From PALSA-612 sp963755155 (lineage in GTDB: Bacteria > Actinomycetota > Thermoleophilia > Gaiellales > Gaiellaceae): a stretch of DNA of 64,000 nt. This document shows positions 1 through 8,411 of the stretch, piece after piece (positions within the stretch are counted from its first letter, which is position 1; each line of letters begins with the position of its first letter). The stretch lies in assembly GCA_963755155.1 (NCBI GenBank), contig CAVWIV010000015.1, positions 124,001 to 188,000 of the forward strand, in the 5' to 3' direction. The position numbers and the translations under genes are program-made. The notes below the pieces were generated by a model. It was given only the letters and a program-made list of their open reading frames with translations, ran no database searches and was not told the origin of the DNA.

Positions 1-49
1 GGCTCTGCCCGGCGAGAGCCCAGCTGCCGTTCGCCGGAGAGAGGCGTAA
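1..49 (+). CDS. 3' end of an upstream gene (fragment, unidentified)
   Basis: An open frame enters from the left edge and ends at a TAA at 47-49; the last visible residues are ALPGESPAAVRRREA. Only 16 codons are visible, so nothing can be said about function. The reason to believe it is position: the TAA is followed directly by a GGAGGGGGC tract and a strong hairpin, exactly the arrangement found after the atpG stop codon at 26151. Confidence 0.3.
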   Translation, partial: ALPGESPAAVRRREA

Positions 50-50
50 A

Positions 51-87
51 GGAGGGGGCTCACGGGGGAACCATGGGTTCCCCCGTG
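51..87 (+). terminator. GGGGGAA/TTCCCCC stop-codon hairpin, copy 1
   Basis: The 12-bp stem CACGGGGGAACC (61-72) pairs perfectly with GGTTCCCCCGTG (76-87) around an ATG loop, preceded by GGAGGGGGCT. There is no U tract, so if it terminates transcription it does so as an I-shaped hairpin of the kind common in Actinobacteria. The element at 26152-26188 is almost identical over about 37 bases, and a related one lies at 50218-50244. The M23 gene on the other strand ends at 104, so the hairpin could serve both directions. Confidence 0.6.
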
Positions 88-103
88 AGGAGTTCACGGG
101 CAG

Positions 104-997
104 CTAGGGCTTCGCGAGAACGACGCGGCCGGCCTTATAGGCGAGCGGTCGCACAGCTGCGGCGGCGAGCGTCCCGTGCGTCGGCTCGGTGAGCACGAGC
201 ACGGTCTTGCCGAGAAGGTTCGGCGCGGAGTTAGCGCCCACGACCTTGCCGTGGCCGAGGTCGATGTTCACGGCCTCGGCGACGCCGAGCAGCAGCGGCC
301 GCCGCATCCTGTCGAGGACCGTCCCCGCCGGGAAGGCCTGGAGGTTCGTGACCTTGAGCGTAAGCTGGCCGGTCGCCGCCCTCGTTACGAGCCCGCTGAC
401 CGTCAGTGTCACCGTCGTCTTCAGAGACGTGGCGAAGATGAGGCGCTCGGCCTTGTTCAGGTACGGGTACGGATTGACGGCTCCACCGTCGTTCGGATGC
501 ACCTCGAAGTGGAGGTGCGGGTCGGTGTGGTCGGCGTCTCCCGAGTTGCCGACGTAGCCGATCGCCTGGCCTGCTGACACGGTCGCGCCGTCCCGGAGGC
601 CGGGCGCGTACGCCATGCCGGGGACGCAATTGCCGCGGTTGTCGTTCCCCTTCGTGACGTCGTTGTTCAGGTGGATGTAGAGGTACGTCGTGCCGCTCTT
701 GCCGTACAGGTAGAGCATGCAGCCGGCGGACGACGAGCTCGTCCAGTACTTGATCTTGCCGGCCTCGGCAGCCACGGCGACCGTGCGCCGCGGCGCCATG
801 ATGTCCGTCCCCTCGTGGCTACCCTGCCAACGGGCGGCGCCCCAGTCGTTCGTGTAGGCGACCGAGCCCGCGATGGGGAAGACGAGGCGCGGGACGCTTG
901 CCGACGGCGCAGCCGAAACCGCACCGGCAAGGCCGACGGCAGCCGTTGCCACGGCAACGACGATGAATCCTCGGGCTGTCGCTCGACGGGAGATCAC
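104..997 (-). CDS. Secreted M23-family metallopeptidase (LytM type)
   Basis: Probable zinc endopeptidase acting on peptidoglycan cross-links outside the cell. From the GTG start chosen here, the N-terminus has arginines followed by a hydrophobic segment ending in small residues (VSAAPSAS), a signal peptide or anchor. The M23 signatures are present: HEGTD (H about 61, D about 65) and the HLHFEVH motif (H about 161 and 163), with YIHL between them. A C-terminal part of about 110 residues after the peptidase core is not recognised. The frame is open back to a TTG at 1036, giving 310 residues; the GTG at 997 gives a more typical signal peptide, so the start is uncertain. It is divergent from etfB. 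Confidence 0.8.
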   Translation of the reverse strand: MISRRATARGFIVVAVATAAVGLAGAVSAAPSASVPRLVFPIAGSVAYTNDWGAARWQGSHEGTDIMAPRRTVAVAAEAGKIKYWTSSSSAGCMLYLYGKSGTTYLYIHLNNDVTKGNDNRGNCVPGMAYAPGLRDGATVSAGQAIGYVGNSGDADHTDPHLHFEVHPNDGGAVNPYPYLNKAERLIFATSLKTTVTLTVSGLVTRAATGQLTLKVTNLQAFPAGTVLDRMRRPLLLGVAEAVNIDLGHGKVVGANSAPNLLGKTVLVLTEPTHGTLAAAAVRPLAYKAGRVVLAKP

Positions 998-1098
998 GTC
1001 AAAGGAGTTCGCGCTCGAAGGGCCAGACCCTAGCAAGGTCCGGCGACGGCCGTTCCGGTCGAGCCGGCCGCGTGCTCGTCGTTAGAGTCTGGCGCGCC

Positions 1099-1875
1099 AT
1101 GAAGATCGCCGTCTGCGTGAAGCAAGTTCCCGAGGGCGGGACGAAGCGCATCGACCCTCAGACGCTGCGCCTCGACCGCTCGGGCGAGGCCGGCCTCAAC
1201 CCCTTCGACGCGCACGCGATCGAGGAGGCCCTGCGCCTTCGCGACGCGTCAGGCGACGGCGAGATCGTGCTCGTATCGATGGGCCCGGAGCGGACGACGG
1301 AGGCGCTGCGCAAGGGGCTCGCGATGGGCGCCGACCGGGCCGTGCTCGTCGCAGACGAGTCCGCGGCGGGATCCGACCTCGTCGCCACGAGCGCCGTCCT
1401 CGCGAAGGCCCTCGAGCGCGAAGGCGCCGACCTCGTGCTGTTCGGGCAGCAGTCGTCGGACTCCGACGGCGCCGTGCTCAGTGCCGCCGTCGCCGAGCGG
1501 CTGCGGCTGCCGCTCGTATCTCAGGTCTCGGGGCTCGAGCTGAACGACGGCGCGGTTGACGCGAAGCGGCAGACGGAGTTCGGCTACGACCACATCGCGG
1601 CGCCGTTGCCGGCGGTGGTCGCGGTCTCGGACGCGATCAACGAGCCTCGTTACCCGTCGCTGAAGGGGATCATGGGCGCGAAGTCGAAGCCGCAGGAGAG
1701 CCTGACCGTCTCCGAGCTCGGATTCGGCGAGGGCGACGTCGGCGAGGGCGGCTCCCGCACGGAGGTGCGCGCGCTCGGCGATCCGCCGCCGCGCGGGGAC
1801 ACGCTCAAGCTCGAAGACGACGGCTCCGCCGCCCAGAAGGTCGTCGACCTGCTCGCGGAGCGGAAGCTCCTGTGA
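1099..1875 (+). CDS. etfB: Electron transfer flavoprotein subunit beta
   Basis: Small subunit of the soluble electron transfer flavoprotein, which takes electrons from acyl-CoA and related dehydrogenases. 258 residues, normal for the family. The N-terminus MKIAVCVKQVPEGGTKRID and the segments LNPFDAHAIEEALRL and GQQSSDSDGA are characteristic of EtfB. The ATG at 1099 was chosen over an upstream GTG at 1072 because family members begin with the MKI-V-VKQVP sequence. A TAGAGT element lies 10 bases before the ATG. It overlaps etfA by four bases (GTGA), so the two subunits are translationally coupled. Confidence 0.95.
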   Translation: MKIAVCVKQVPEGGTKRIDPQTLRLDRSGEAGLNPFDAHAIEEALRLRDASGDGEIVLVSMGPERTTEALRKGLAMGADRAVLVADESAAGSDLVATSAVLAKALEREGADLVLFGQQSSDSDGAVLSAAVAERLRLPLVSQVSGLELNDGAVDAKRQTEFGYDHIAAPLPAVVAVSDAINEPRYPSLKGIMGAKSKPQESLTVSELGFGEGDVGEGGSRTEVRALGDPPPRGDTLKLEDDGSAAQKVVDLLAERKLL

Positions 1876-2825
1876 AGATCCTCGTCTTCCTCGAGCACCA
1901 TGAGGGCGCGATCCAGAAGGGCTCGCTCGGCGTGCTGGCCAAGGCGGCATCGCTCGGCGACGCGGCCGGCATCCTCATCGGAGCAGGCGCGCGTGACGCG
2001 GCGTCAGAGGCTGGCGCGCACGGCGCGGGGACGGTCTACCTGGCCGATACGCCGGAGCTCGCAGCCCCCCTTTCACAGCCCCGCGTCGACGTGCTCGCGA
2101 AGGTCGCGCGCGACGAGGGCTTCGACGCGATCTTCCTGGGCCAATCCGTGCTGGCGGCTGACATCGCTGCTGCGCTCGCCGTCCGGCTCGACGCGGGCCT
2201 CAACTGGGATCTCATCGACGTGCGCGTAGACGGCAGCCTCGTGGGCGTCCGCCCGGCACTCGGAGACAGCGTCTACGTCGATGTGGGCTGGCGCTCGACG
2301 CCGGCGATCGCGCTTTTCCGCGCCGGCAGCTTCGAGCCGGTTCCTGCCGAAGGGGCAGGCGAAGTGGCGGACGTGTCGGCGGAGCTGGAGGACTTCTCGA
2401 CGCGGGCCACGCTCACGGGCCACGACACAGAGGAGCAGGCCGGGCCGTCGATCGAGGACGCGGACATCATCGTCGCCGGCGGCCGCGGCCTCGGTGGCCC
2501 CGAGGGATTCGCGCAGCTCGAGGAGCTCGCGAAGGCGCTCGGCGGAGCGGTCGCGGCGACGCGTGCCGTCGTCGACGCCGGCTGGTACCCGTACTCGACG
2601 CAGGTTGGCCAGACAGGGAAGACGGTGGCGCCGAAGCTCTACATCGCCGCCGGCATCTCCGGCGCGATCCAGCACAAGGTGGGCATGCAGAGCTCGGGCA
2701 CGATCGTCGCCATCAACAAGGACCCGAACGCGCCGATCTTCGAGTTCTGCGACGTCGGCATCGTCGGCGACCTCAACCAGATCGTTCCCAAGCTGACGGA
2801 GCTCGTCCGGGCCCGCAAGGGCTAG
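1872..2825 (+). CDS. etfA: Electron transfer flavoprotein subunit alpha
   Basis: Large, FAD-binding subunit of electron transfer flavoprotein; 317 residues, typical length. The C-terminal FAD domain is clear: VAGGRGLGGPEGF, then ATRAVVDAGWYPYSTQVGQT, then APKLYIAAGISGAIQHKVGM and INKDPNAPIFEFCDVGIVGD. The GTG start overlaps the etfB stop. The ETF dehydrogenase gene follows four bases downstream, so all three probably form one operon feeding electrons to the quinone pool. Confidence 0.96.
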   Translation: MKILVFLEHHEGAIQKGSLGVLAKAASLGDAAGILIGAGARDAASEAGAHGAGTVYLADTPELAAPLSQPRVDVLAKVARDEGFDAIFLGQSVLAADIAAALAVRLDAGLNWDLIDVRVDGSLVGVRPALGDSVYVDVGWRSTPAIALFRAGSFEPVPAEGAGEVADVSAELEDFSTRATLTGHDTEEQAGPSIEDADIIVAGGRGLGGPEGFAQLEELAKALGGAVAATRAVVDAGWYPYSTQVGQTGKTVAPKLYIAAGISGAIQHKVGMQSSGTIVAINKDPNAPIFEFCDVGIVGDLNQIVPKLTELVRARKG

Positions 2826-2829
2826 GCGA

Positions 2830-4526
2830 GTGACCAAGCCAGCCGACTACCGACCGCCGCACTCGCCGGCTGACGCGATCGCCGAGCCGACCGATCCGCC
2901 CGGCGAGCGGATCGAGGTCGGGGTGCTCGTCGTCGGCGCTGGGCCGGCCGGGCTCGCCTGCGCGATCCGACTGGGCCAGCTTCTCCAGGAGTCGCCTGCG
3001 CTCGCCGAGCGGCTCGGCGAAGTGCCGGTGGCCGTGCTCGACAAGGGCGCGAAGCCGGGAGCGCACCTGCTCTCGGGCGCGGTCGTGAACCCCATCTCGC
3101 TGCGCAGCCTCTTCGCGGGCCGGCGCACCACCGCGGACATGCCGTTCTTCGACCGTGTCGACCACGAAGCCGTCTACTTCCTGACGAGCCGCAGCTCCTA
3201 TCGCATCCCAGCGCCGCCGACGATGCGGAACCACGGCAACTACGTCGCGTCGCTCTCGCAGCTCGGCCGCTGGCTGGCCGAGGAGGCGGAGGCGCTCGGC
3301 GTCACCGTCCTGCCCGAGACCTCCGCCGAGAAGCTCCTCGTCGTCGCACGGGCGTGTGGCCGGGGTGCGCACGGGCGATCGGGGCCGCGGCCGTGACGGC
3401 ACGCCGCTCCCGCGCTTCGAGCCGGGCTCGGACATCGGCGCGCAGGTGACGGTGCTCGCCGAGGGGACGCAGGGCTACCTCACAGGCGCGGCCATCGACC
3501 GGTTCGGCCTCTCCGGGCGCAACCCGCAGGTCTGGGCGCTCGGCGTGAAGGAGGTCTGGCGCGTCCCGAAGCCGCTGCGGAAGGTGATCCACACGATGGG
3601 CTGGCCACTCCGCGGCGGCAAGCGCTACCGCGAGTTCGGCGGCTCCTTCATCTACCCGATGGGCGAGGACATGGTCACGCTCGGGCATGGTCGTCGGGCT
3701 CGACTACCGCGACGTGTCCCTGTCGGTGCACGATCTCCTACAGGAGCTGAAGACGCACCCGCGCGTGCGGAAGATCCTCGCCGGCGGCGAGCGCATCGCG
3801 TGGGGCGCGAAGACGATCCCCGAGGGCGGCTTCTACTCGCTGCCCTCGAAGCTCCACGCGCCTGGTCTCGTGCTCTGCGGCGACGGCGCAGGCTTCGTGA
3901 ACGTGCCCGCGCTCAAGGGCATCCACTACGCCGTCGAGTCGGGCGTGCTCGCCGCGGAGGCGATCGCGGGCGCGCTCCGCCCCGGTGAGGCGATCGGGCG
4001 CGCCGGCGCGCTCTCCGGCTACGACGACGCGATGGGCGCGAGCTTCGTCACGAAGGACCTCAAGGCCGTGCGCAACATGCGCCAGGCGTTCGCCAAGGGC
4101 TTCTGGCGAGGCTCGATGAAGGCGGGAATGATGACGATGAGCGGCGGGCGCACGCCTCGGAAGGCGCTCCCGACCGAGCCGGACTCGGAGCAGGAGCTCA
4201 TTCGCACCGACCGTGCTGCCAGCTTCCCGGCCCCTGACGGCAAGCTCACGTTCGACAAGCTCTCGTCGGTGTTCCTCAGCGGCAACCAGACCAGGGACGA
4301 CGCGCCGAGCCACATCCGCGTCGCGAAGCGCGTGCCGCGCGAGGTGGCCGAGCTGTGGGTGAACATGTGCCCCGCGCACGTCTACGAGATCGGTGCCCAC
4401 GACGCGGGCAAGGTGGAGGTCCTGGTCACACCGTCGAACTGCGTCCAGTGCGGCGCGATCACCGCCAAGGGCGGACGCCTGCTGCCTGCTGAAGGCGGCG
4501 CCGGGCCGGAGTACTCGCTGACATGA
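2830..4526 (+). CDS. Electron-transfer flavoprotein:quinone oxidoreductase (frame broken twice)
   Basis: Membrane-associated FAD/iron-sulfur enzyme passing electrons from ETF to quinone (FixC/ETF-QO family). The N-terminus has the FAD dinucleotide fold VLVVGAGPAGLACAIRLGQL. The middle part (EGTQGYLTGAAIDRFGL; GGSFIYPMGEDMVTLG) and the C-terminal cluster domain (NMCPAHVYEI; NCVQCGAITAKGGRL) match the family, although the last domain shows fewer cysteines than a standard four-cysteine ferredoxin pattern. As written the frame is broken by an extra C near 3346 and an extra G in the GGG at 3683-3685. Removing both restores one protein of about 565 residues. I regard these as sequence errors, since the protein continues without loss across both points. 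Start is GTG at 2830. Confidence 0.88.
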
Positions 4527-4535
4527 GCGCGCCGG

Positions 4536-4561
4536 AAGACGCAGGTGGCGAGCGGCGTCTT
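4536..4561 (+). terminator. Possible hairpin terminator after ETF-QO
   Basis: AAGACGC at 4536-4542 pairs with GCGTCTT at 4555-4561 around a 12-base loop, 10 bases after the ETF-QO stop and just before kamA. The stem is short and has no U tract. It may only weaken read-through into the next gene. Confidence 0.35.
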
Positions 4562-4572
4562 GAAGGCAGACA

Positions 4573-5890
4573 ATGTCGCTCACCGTGCCTACAGCTGAGC
4601 TAGCCCGGCCTCAGGGCGACTTCGTCGAGCCCGACTGGCGGCGGCTTCCGGGCTACCGGGATGTCTCGACGGCTGACTGGGAGTCCAGCAAGTGGCAACT
4701 CGCCCACTCGGTGAAGAACGTCCAGCAGCTCGCAGAGGTCTTCGGCGCCTATCTCCCCGAGGCGCTCGCAGCCGCCATCGAGCGCGATCAGCAGGTGTAC
4801 GCGACGATGCCGCTGCTCGTCCCGCCGCAGATGCTGAACACGATGGACGAGCACGACCTGTGGAGCGACCCGGTGCGTCGCTACATGCTCCCGGCCGACT
4901 CGGAGCGCGATCAGGAGTGGCCGAGCCATCCTCGCTCCCAGCGCGACAGCCTCCACGAGCGGGATATGTGGGCCGTGGAGGGCCTCACGCACCGCTATCC
5001 CACGAAGGTGCTCATCGAGCTGCTCGTCCACCTGCCCGCAGTACTGCGGGCACTGCACGCGTATGGATCTCGTCGGACAGAGCACGGAGCAGGTCGTGAA
5101 GTACCGGTTCGCCGTCCGCGAGCGGGAGCGGCGGCAGGCGATGCTCGACTACGTACGCTCGACCCCGGAGATCCGCGACGTGCTCGTGTCGGGCGGGGAC
5201 ATCGCGAACGTCCCCATCGTCCGGCTCGAGGAGTTCGTCTCGGAGCTGCTGGACATCCCTCACGTGCGCGACCTTCGTCTCGCCTCCAAGAGCCTCGCGG
5301 CGCTCCCTCAGCACTTCCTCCAGGACGATGTGCTCGAGGGGCTGGGGCGGCTGGCGCAGAAGGCGAGATCGCGTGGCGTCAGCCTCGCCCTGCACACGCA
5401 CGCGAACCACGCTCGCCAGATCACGCCCCTCGTCGCGCGCGCCGCGAAGGCCCTGCTCGACCTCGGGTTCCGTGACGTCCGCAACCAGGCGGTGCTGCTG
5501 CGGGGCGTCAACGCGACGAGAGACGACCAGCTCGACCTGTGCCTCGCGTTGCTCGACCGGGCCTCGATCACGCCGTACTACGCGTACCTGTGCGACATGG
5601 TCCCGAACGCCGAGCACTGGCGCACGTCGTTGTGGGAAGCGCAGGAGATCCAGTCGGGGATCATGGGCTACCTTCCCGGCTATGCGACCCCCCGTCTCGT
5701 CTGCGACGTCCCGCTGCTGGGCAAGATGTGGGTGCACCAGGTCGCGGAGTACGACCGCGAGCTCGGCATCAGCCGCTGGCGTGCGAACGACTGGGCGAGC
5801 GGCGACTCCGACGGCTTCGCCGAGTACTACGACCCGCTCCACTCGCTGCCCGAGGCCGGTCAGGCCTGGTGGCGCGAGAACCCTGACTGA
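4573..5890 (+). CDS. KamA-family radical SAM aminomutase (frame broken once)
   Basis: Relative of lysine 2,3-aminomutase, which moves an amino group using S-adenosylmethionine, a 4Fe-4S cluster and PLP. After removal of an extra G near 5025 the protein is 438 residues and contains the radical SAM motif TCPQYCGHCTR (CxxxCxxC). Other family segments are VLVSGGDI, TPYYAYLCDMVPNAEHWRT and GYATPRLVCDVP, with Asp residues at the two substrate-amine positions of lysine aminomutase. The PLP-lysine region reads LLGK instead of the usual GGGGK, and the C-terminal CxCxxC zinc-type segment of clostridial enzymes is absent, so the substrate is open. The frame break sits immediately before the cysteine motif. 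ATG at 4573 is 46 bases after ETF-QO. Confidence 0.8.
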
Positions 5891-5906
5891 CGCGCAGCAC
5901 GGCAGC

Positions 5907-6854
5907 GTGCCGGTGATCTCGCGGGACGACGTTCTCGCCGCGCGCGAGGCGATCGGCGGCCGCCTCCACCGAACGCCGCTCTTCTCGTCGCAGGCGCTGT
6001 CCGAGCGGATCGGCGCCGAGGCGCACCTCAAGGCCGAGCTCTTCCAGCGCACCGGCTCCTTCAAGCCGCGCGGGATGCTCGCGAAGCTCGCGTCGCTCTC
6101 GGCCGAGGAGAAGTCGCGCGGCATCGTCACGTGGTCGGCCGGCAACGCCGCGCAGGGCGCGGCCTACGCCGCCTCGCTCGACGGCGTGGCCTGCCGTGTC
6201 TTCATGTGGCGCACGGCGAACCCGCGCAAGGTCGAGGCCGCGCGGGCGTACGGCGCGGACGTCGACCTCGATGCCCAGGGCCCGGCGGAGGCGCACGAGC
6301 GCCTGCTCGCGTACGCGGAGGAGACCGGCCGCGTCTTCGTGCATCCCTTCGACGACCCGGTGCTCCAGGCGGGTCACGGCTCCCTCGGGCTCGAGGTCGT
6401 GGAGGACCTGCCCGGCGTCGACACGATCGTCGTGCCGATCGGCGGCGGCGGGCTCGTGGCCGGCGTCGCCTCGGCGGTGGAGTGTCGCGTCGTCGGTGTC
6501 GAGCCGGACACTGCGGCCACGCTCACCGAGGCGCTCGCGGCCGGCGAGCCCGCCCGCGTCGATCCGAGATCCGTCGCCGACGGCCTGAATGCGCCGTTTA
6601 CGGGCGAGGGCACGCTGGCGATCGTCCGCGAACGCGTGGACGAGGTCGTGCTCGTGTCCGAGGACGAGATCGCCGAGGGGATGCGATTCCTCTACGGCCG
6701 GGCGAAGCTCGCGTGCGAGCCCGCAGGCGCCGCTGCCACCGGGGCGCTCTTGGCCGGAAAGATCACGGTTGCGCCCGGCTCCACCGTCGTCGCCGTCGTG
6801 TCGGGAGGCAACGCGGACCCGAAGGTCGCTGCTGCTATCCTCGCCGAGGCCTGA
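5907..6854 (+). CDS. Threonine/serine dehydratase-like PLP enzyme
   Basis: Fold-type II PLP enzyme of the threonine ammonia-lyase group, about 315 residues. The PLP lysine lies in RTGSFKPRG, the substrate loop is SAGNAAQG and the phosphate-binding loop is GGGGLVAG; the C-terminal VVSGGNADP is also typical. There is no C-terminal ACT domain, so it resembles the short, catabolic or unregulated enzymes; threonine, serine or hydroxyaspartate are all possible substrates. The start is uncertain: GTG at 5907 or 5913. Its stop overlaps the rpmE start (TGATG). Confidence 0.82.
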   Translation: MPVISRDDVLAAREAIGGRLHRTPLFSSQALSERIGAEAHLKAELFQRTGSFKPRGMLAKLASLSAEEKSRGIVTWSAGNAAQGAAYAASLDGVACRVFMWRTANPRKVEAARAYGADVDLDAQGPAEAHERLLAYAEETGRVFVHPFDDPVLQAGHGSLGLEVVEDLPGVDTIVVPIGGGGLVAGVASAVECRVVGVEPDTAATLTEALAAGEPARVDPRSVADGLNAPFTGEGTLAIVRERVDEVVLVSEDEIAEGMRFLYGRAKLACEPAGAAATGALLAGKITVAPGSTVVAVVSGGNADPKVAAAILAEA

Positions 6855-7060
6855 TGAAGACTGACATTCACCCCGAGTACGTCGTCGCCACCGTCCGTTG
6901 CTCGTGCGGCAACGAGTTCACGACGCGATCGACGAAGCCCGATCTCCACGTCGAGATCTGCTCGGCGTGTCACCCCTTCTACACGGGAAAGCAGAAGCTC
7001 GTGGACACGGGCGGACGGGTCGAGCGCTTCCAGCGCCGCCTCGAGCGCGCCCAGCGCTAG
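6854..7060 (+). CDS. rpmE: 50S ribosomal protein L31
   Basis: Ribosomal protein L31 of the zinc-binding (C+) type, 68 residues. It begins MKTDIHPEY and has the two cysteine pairs RCSCGN and ICSACHPFYTGKQK expected to hold one zinc. The ATG overlaps the preceding stop. Zinc-binding L31 is usually the form made under zinc-replete conditions. Confidence 0.97.
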   Translation: MKTDIHPEYVVATVRCSCGNEFTTRSTKPDLHVEICSACHPFYTGKQKLVDTGGRVERFQRRLERAQR

Positions 7061-7073
7061 TACCGCTTTGGCG

Positions 7074-7976
7074 ATGACCGTAGGGGGCCAGGCCGTCCTC
7101 GAGGGCGTGATGATGCGCACGCCGTCGAACTGGGCGGTCGCCGTGCGCAAGCCGGACGGCGAGATCGCGCAGGTCTGCCGCGTGATCAGCTCGCCAATGG
7201 CGAAGCGGCGGATCTACCGGCTCCCGGTGATCCGCGGCGTGATCGCGCTCGGCGAGTCGCTCGCGATCGGCTTTCGCGCGCTCGCGATCTCGGCGAACTA
7301 CGCCGCGCAGACCGAGGACGACGAGGAGGACTTCGAGCTCTCGCGCGGGCAGATCATCTTCGCGTTCGCGCTGGCGATCGGCTTCGCGCTCATGCTCTTC
7401 AAGGTCGGCCCGGCGCTCGTCACGAGCCGCCTGGGGATCGACACGACCCAGTGGTTCGTCGTGGTCGAGGGGCTCATCCGCGTGGGCGTCTTCATCCTCT
7501 ACCTCCTCGTCATCTCGCTGCTCCCGGACCTCCGGCGGCTGTTCCAGTACCACGCGGCCGAGCACAAGGCGATCAACGCGTACGAGGCCGGCGAGGAGCT
7601 GACGCCCGAGCGCGTCGACCGCTTCAGCCTCATCCACCCGCGCTGCGGCACCGCGTTCCTGCTGTGGGTGATGGTGATCGCGATCTTCGTCTTCGCGTTC
7701 TTCGGCCAGCCCGCGTGGTACTGGCTCATCGCAAGCCGCATCGTCATGCTCCCTCTGATCGCGGGGCTCGCCTACGAGCTCATCCGCTTCGCGGGCCAGC
7801 ACCAGGGCAACCGCATCGTGATGACGCTCCTTGCGCCCGGCCTCTGGTTGCAGCGGCTGACGACGCGCACGCCGACGCTCGACCAGATCGAGGTCTCGAT
7901 CAGGGCGCTCGAGGAAGTACTCGAGCGCGAGGGCGGGATCACGAAGGCGGAGAGCAGAGTCGAGGTCATGGCGTAG
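7074..7976 (+). CDS. DUF1385 (YqhQ-like) integral membrane protein
   Basis: Conserved membrane protein of unknown biochemical role, 300 residues. The diagnostic N-terminus GGQAVLEGVMMR and the central FQYHAAEHKAINAYEAGE and HPRCGTAFLLWVM segments define DUF1385. Several hydrophobic helices are visible: about residues 94-113, 129-149 and one around 190-230. The ATG at 7074 is preferred over a TTG at 7068. The family is commonly found next to rpmE, prfA and prmC, and this arrangement is kept here with two genes interposed. Confidence 0.9.
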   Translation: MTVGGQAVLEGVMMRTPSNWAVAVRKPDGEIAQVCRVISSPMAKRRIYRLPVIRGVIALGESLAIGFRALAISANYAAQTEDDEEDFELSRGQIIFAFALAIGFALMLFKVGPALVTSRLGIDTTQWFVVVEGLIRVGVFILYLLVISLLPDLRRLFQYHAAEHKAINAYEAGEELTPERVDRFSLIHPRCGTAFLLWVMVIAIFVFAFFGQPAWYWLIASRIVMLPLIAGLAYELIRFAGQHQGNRIVMTLLAPGLWLQRLTTRTPTLDQIEVSIRALEEVLEREGGITKAESRVEVMA

Positions 7977-8411
7977 TGGCAGACAGGACCGCACGGGTGA
8001 CGTGGAGCGGGAGCCTCACGGAAGGCTCAGGGCTGATCGAGTCGACAGGCAGCGGCGCGATCGAGGGCCTCGAGGTGACGTGGGCCGCACGGGCCGAGCC
8101 CGAGCAGTCCGAAAGGACGAGTCCGGAGGAGCTGCTCGCAGCGGCGCACGCGGCGTGCTTCTGCATGGCGCTGTCTCACGCGCTCGCGCAAGACGGCAAC
8201 GCGCCCGAGATGCTCGACGTGACGGCGACGGCGACCTTCGTGCCCGGCACCGGCATCACGCAGATGAAGCTCGACGTGACCGGCACGGTGCCCGGCATCG
8301 GACGAGGCGGCGTTCGTCGAGGCGGCCGAGGGTGCTCGCGACAACTGCCCCGTCTCCGGCGCCCTCAAGGGCAACGTCGAGATCCTGCTCGACGCGCGGC
8401 TCGCGAGCTAG
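7976..8411 (+). CDS. OsmC/Ohr-family protein (frame broken once)
   Basis: Probable thiol peroxidase of the OsmC/Ohr superfamily, acting on organic hydroperoxides in the cytoplasm. The first reactive-cysteine region is HAACFCMALSHAL. The second cysteine (DNCPVSGALKGNVEI) is reached only after removing one G at 8300/8301, which restores about 144 residues, a normal length. GTG start overlaps the DUF1385 stop. Its stop overlaps the stop of the convergent cyclase gene (8408-8411), so there is no room for a separate terminator. Confidence 0.85.
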
